From Leucogyrophana mollusca (lineage: Eukaryota > Basidiomycota > Agaricomycetes > Boletales): DNA of 64,000 bases. Positions 61,256-64,000 of this stretch are shown one piece after another. Numbering within the stretch: the first letter of the stretch is position 1; every line of letters begins with the position of its first letter. The notes below the pieces were generated by a model. It saw nothing but the letters and a program-made list of their open reading frames with translations, ran no database searches and was not told the DNA's origin. Location of the stretch: positions 90,509 to 154,508 of the forward strand of contig MU266371.1 in the NCBI GenBank assembly GCA_021014945.1, written 5' to 3'. The position numbers were made by a program, and so were the translations under genes.

Positions 61256-62476
61256 ATGTCCTCTGAGCTCAGCATCCCACCGTCGCAAGCGACTGTGACA
61301 GTCAAAGCCATTAACGTCTCCAATGATGGTAGATCTCTTGCGCAGTTCTTTCTCAAGCCTGTCCTTGCGGGGCGCGAGGTCTTGCCTGCAGTGTTCTTCT
61401 CCTTCCTCATCGAGCACCCCACGTCAGGGAAACGGCTCGTGTTTGACTTGGGTGTTCGCAAGGACCCAATGAATTACCCCCCCGCTGTGGTGGAAATGTT
61501 CGAGAAGGGGGTGTTCGGCGCGACGGTGGAGAAGGACGTCGCGACATTGCTCGAAGAGGGAGGCATCCCCCTAAATAGCGTGAATGCTGTTATATGGAGG
61601 TGGGTGTACTTTGGCTAAGACGTCACGTCACACCTATAATCGAGGTGGACAGCCATACACATCTTGACCATATCGGCGATATTTCTACATTTCCCTCCAC
61701 AACCGAGCTGATCATTGGACCGGGAACGCCGAGGAACACGTACCCGGAGAATCCAGCTGGTACACAGCACTCTAGTGACTTCACGTGAGGTCCCTCTTTG
61801 TCTGCTTACCGCGGCGGACGAGCTTATCGGAACACAGGGGCCGCACAGTTACTGAGCTGTCCTTTGAATCCTCCGGGCTATCGATTGGAGGCTATGAAGC
61901 TCTCGACTACTTCGATGACGGAAGCTTGTACATCTTGAACGTCCCAGGGGTGAGTAGTTCGACCATACACAACCAGTGATGACTCACAACTGTCAATGGG
62001 ATGCACAGCACTTCCCTGGGCACATTGCGGCTCTCGCACGGGTCACGCCCACCACTTTCATTCTTTGTGCCGGAGATACCTGCCACCACCCGGGGCAACT
62101 TCGCCCTACCGCTGCCCACCACAGGCACTTCCCTTGCCCCGGAGCCCTCATTGCCGAATCCAAAGCTGCCTTTGCGCCCCAATTCACCGTTGACGGAGAC
62201 CTCGAGTCACGCAGCACTCCCCTCCTCAGCATTCCCACTGGCCCCTCTTTCTACGTCGACCGTGATACCTCGCAAGCGTCACTCGAGAAACTCGAAGTGT
62301 TCGATGCACACCCGGACGTCTTCGTGCTTATTGCACACGATGCGAGCCTTGATGGTGTCGTGGCGATGTTCCCCGAGAGCATGAATAACTGGAAGGCCCT
62401 GAGTTGGAAAGAGAAGGCGACGTGGGCGTTTGTGGCGAAGGGAAATAGGGCATTTAGATTCAACACAGCACCTTGA
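61256..62476 (+). CDS. Metallo-beta-lactamase-fold hydrolase (lactonase-like)
   Basis: Zinc hydrolase of the MBL superfamily; relatives open lactones or cleave thioesters. ATG 61256 opens MSSELSIPPSQATVTVKAIN. After FFSFLIEHPTSGKRLVFDLG comes an intron (GTGGGT to GACAG), then the metal motif SHTHLDHIGD (HxHxDH). A second intron (GTGAGG to CACAG) joins SSDFT to GRTVTELSFESSG. A third (GTGAGT to CACAG) joins ILNVPG to HFPGHIAALARV, which supplies another metal-binding His, and LCAGDTCHHPG the bridging Asp. The C-terminal FVLIAHDASLDGVVAMFPES has the last His region. About 350 residues, intact. It is the last gene in line with the cluster and could hydrolyse a cluster lactone or ester; the substrate is unknown. 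Confidence 0.9.
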
Positions 62477-62739
62477 GCGAAAGCTGCCGGTTGGAATGGA
62501 AGTGTACTTAATATATGTACAAGGGCTGCGATGGACACGTAAAATTCTTCCTCCGCCAGATACCACAAATGTCGGCGGCCAACTGGTGGTGGCCCGTGTA
62601 ACGATGCAGAGAAGTATGGTGAGTGGAGTAAAGATGGCGGGTGGGATCTGCGGAAAGCCTTTATTCTTGGATGCTCCAGACTAATGTGCTTAACACACAG
62701 TATGTGTCGCCAGCTAGACGGAACGTACTTTATCATATC
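62477..62739. other. Gap after the MBL hydrolase gene
   Basis: 263 bp between the MBL stop and the hydrolase relic. No gene recognised. Confidence 0.35.
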
Positions 62740-63330
62740 GAACAGGGACTGAGGAAGACTTCACCTCCCGGGAAAGCACCAAGGCAGCCACTTTCAGTGA
62801 TGTATTGCGCAAGTGCGAGCACAAGGTGTCCCCCGGTGGAATCACCTACGAGAAGGATGAGCTGCAGATAAATGTGGAGTGCGGTGAGAAGATAGTGGTA
62901 TCCTGCAAGAGCTTCTAGGAGCTGAGGAGAGCATAGTCGACTGCTAGGGGCAGGCGTGTGAGATACATAATTTTACTGAAAAATGAAAGTACACCATATG
63001 CACAGCACTCGGGAGTAAGCCATACGCTGAGAAGCGCAACTACAAGCATCACGCCTCGGCCTATTGAGACGATCATGATATTCTCACCTCTATAAGTCCT
63101 GAGGAATTCCTTGAAGAGGGCCATGGAATTCCTTACAAGTCCAAACACTCGGTGAATACGAAGACTTACGTGCGAAACTCCCTCGTGTTAGAGCGCTCCC
63201 ATATACCCTCCTCCGTGAAAATGAAACGCAACTAAACCGCCACCTGCCACTGGATATCGGTCCGAGTCCTTCGGCCACCAAACGCCGGTTACTGGCTCGT
63301 TGGGTGTCTTATCAGCCCCGGAGCTGACCA
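62740..63330 (-). pseudogene. Decayed alpha/beta-hydrolase (HSL/AADAC-like esterase)
   Basis: Read on the minus strand, 63320-63200 gives EPVTGVWWPKDSDRYPVAGG and LVAFHFHGGGYMG, containing the HGGG oxyanion-hole motif, then a TAA stop. Further on, 62936-62765 reads PQLLEALAGYHYLLTALHI and ILLVGDSTGGHLVLALAQYI, the nucleophile elbow GDSxGG of alpha/beta-hydrolase fold-3 esterases. Between the two motifs are intron-like segments, frame changes and an in-frame TAA near 62970. No clear third catalytic block (Asp/His region) follows. Spacing and order are right for a steryl-ester/acetyl-ester hydrolase. The breaks make a dead copy more likely than a spliced live gene. Confidence 0.5.
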
Positions 63331-63931
63331 CAAATCATTTCAGCGGGAAATGGTGGCGATGTGAGTATAGAAACGCCCCGCAACCCCGCTTACCGTCTTA
63401 AAGGACGTGGACGCATCACCACGATTAACCACGACCGCTTCTTGCACGGGTCAATGATTTCGATCCCGGGAAATGGAACGAGGAAACTTGACAAGGTTCA
63501 CAATCCTGTGTGTAGCGCATATTGTGCCGGCGTACAAACCAGAACCATGAGAATCGACTGTTACTTCGGTGAGCGAGGCCTGCAAATTCGGAGCATACAA
63601 GACTGACGTAACTGCTAAGCTGTGTGCGGGGATCTCCTCAAGACGCAGAAGGAAGACAGTAGTTATTCTAGACGAGCTGCGTGGGCGCTGTGTCAGGCAA
63701 TCCTTAAATCGGCTGTGAGTTTAGTTGAGCCTCTGGATCTCTTCTTCCAAAGGTTGAGCTCGATGACTGTGGTGCTGCGTTGGGTTGGTTGTTTATCATT
63801 GTTGCGTTCAGAGGCCCCTGCCAAACAATGCCACACAACTTGCCGCGTCTACTACCGCATTCCCAAAAAGGGAATAAACACATTTGCTAACCTTCCGGCC
63901 TTCCTCTGGCCTGTGCAACGAGTTTTTGAGC
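63331..63931. other. Gap between the hydrolase relic and the U2 gene
   Basis: 600 bp. A possible further 5' exon of the hydrolase relic lies near 63440-63390 on the minus strand (basic patch followed by a GTAAGC donor). Nothing else recognised. Confidence 0.35.
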
Positions 63932-63939
63932 TATAAAGA
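63932..63939 (+). promoter_or_regulatory. TATA box of the U2 snRNA gene
   Basis: TATAAAGA lies about 26 bp before the inferred U2 5' end, the expected distance for a Pol II start. Confidence 0.55.
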
Positions 63940-63957
63940 CGAGGTTTGGACATCTGG

Positions 63958-64000
63958 AACCTCACCACTCTGGCCTTTTGGCTTAGATCAAGTGTAGTAT
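63958..64000 (+). ncRNA. U2 spliceosomal snRNA, 5' end (cut by window edge)
   Basis: The last bases of the window match the most conserved part of U2: GGCCTTTTGGCTTAGATCAA followed by GTGTAGTAT, i.e. the helix I/IIa segment and the branch-site recognition sequence GTAGTA at 63994-63999. The 5' end is set at about 63958 by comparison with other U2 RNAs and the upstream TATA box. The rest of the gene, including the Sm site, lies outside the window. Confidence 0.92.

Noticed and set aside
1..64000. CRISPR arrays, bacterial operons or phage features
   Set aside because: Intron-rich eukaryotic genes throughout; no spaced direct repeats of CRISPR type were seen.

Overview
This is nuclear DNA of a filamentous basidiomycete, most likely an Agaricomycete. 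The genes carry many short introns (about 47-65 nt, GT-AG), intergenic gaps are short, and the proteins have basidiomycete architectures (tandem P450s, wax-synthase-type MBOAT, GLTSCR1-domain protein). The genus cannot be fixed from the sequence alone. Exon joins were read by hand from splice signals and family motifs.

Left part (1-44.8 kb) is mostly conserved housekeeping genes. In order: a GLTSCR1/BICRA-type chromatin subunit (-), APC8/Cdc23 (-), ALG14 (+), U2AF35 (-), a gene-poor stretch, a Zn(II)2Cys6 transcription factor (-), a 6.3 kb gene-poor stretch, RPB3 (-), a quinone oxidoreductase (-), a 12 kb TOM1/HUWE1 HECT ligase (-), SUB1/PC4 (+), an ADCK1/MCP2-type ABC1 kinase (-), RAD9 (-), adrenodoxin reductase ARH1 (+), and a PH-domain coiled-coil protein (-). 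APC8/ALG14, TOM1/SUB1 and RAD9/ARH1 are divergent pairs that share promoters of 614, 294 and 248 bp.

Right part (45.9-62.5 kb) has accessory character and reads as a candidate specialised-metabolite cluster. It holds P450-A (+), a small calycin/lipocalin-like protein (-), P450-B (+, a close paralogue of P450-A), P450-C (+, CYP63/CYP52-like), a wax-synthase-type membrane O-acyltransferase (+), an MFS drug/H+ antiporter (+) and a metallo-beta-lactamase-fold hydrolase (+). No PKS, NRPS or terpene synthase is in the window. A decayed alpha/beta-hydrolase (-) follows. The window then ends inside the 5' end of a U2 snRNA gene (+), which probably marks the return to core sequence.

The most unusual signals are the cluster with its calycin-like gene, a tryptophan/glycine (GW/WG) repeat tail on RPB3, a HECT catalytic-cysteine codon split by an intron, a probable GC-AG intron in U2AF35, and two gene-poor tracts with frameshifted coding relics.
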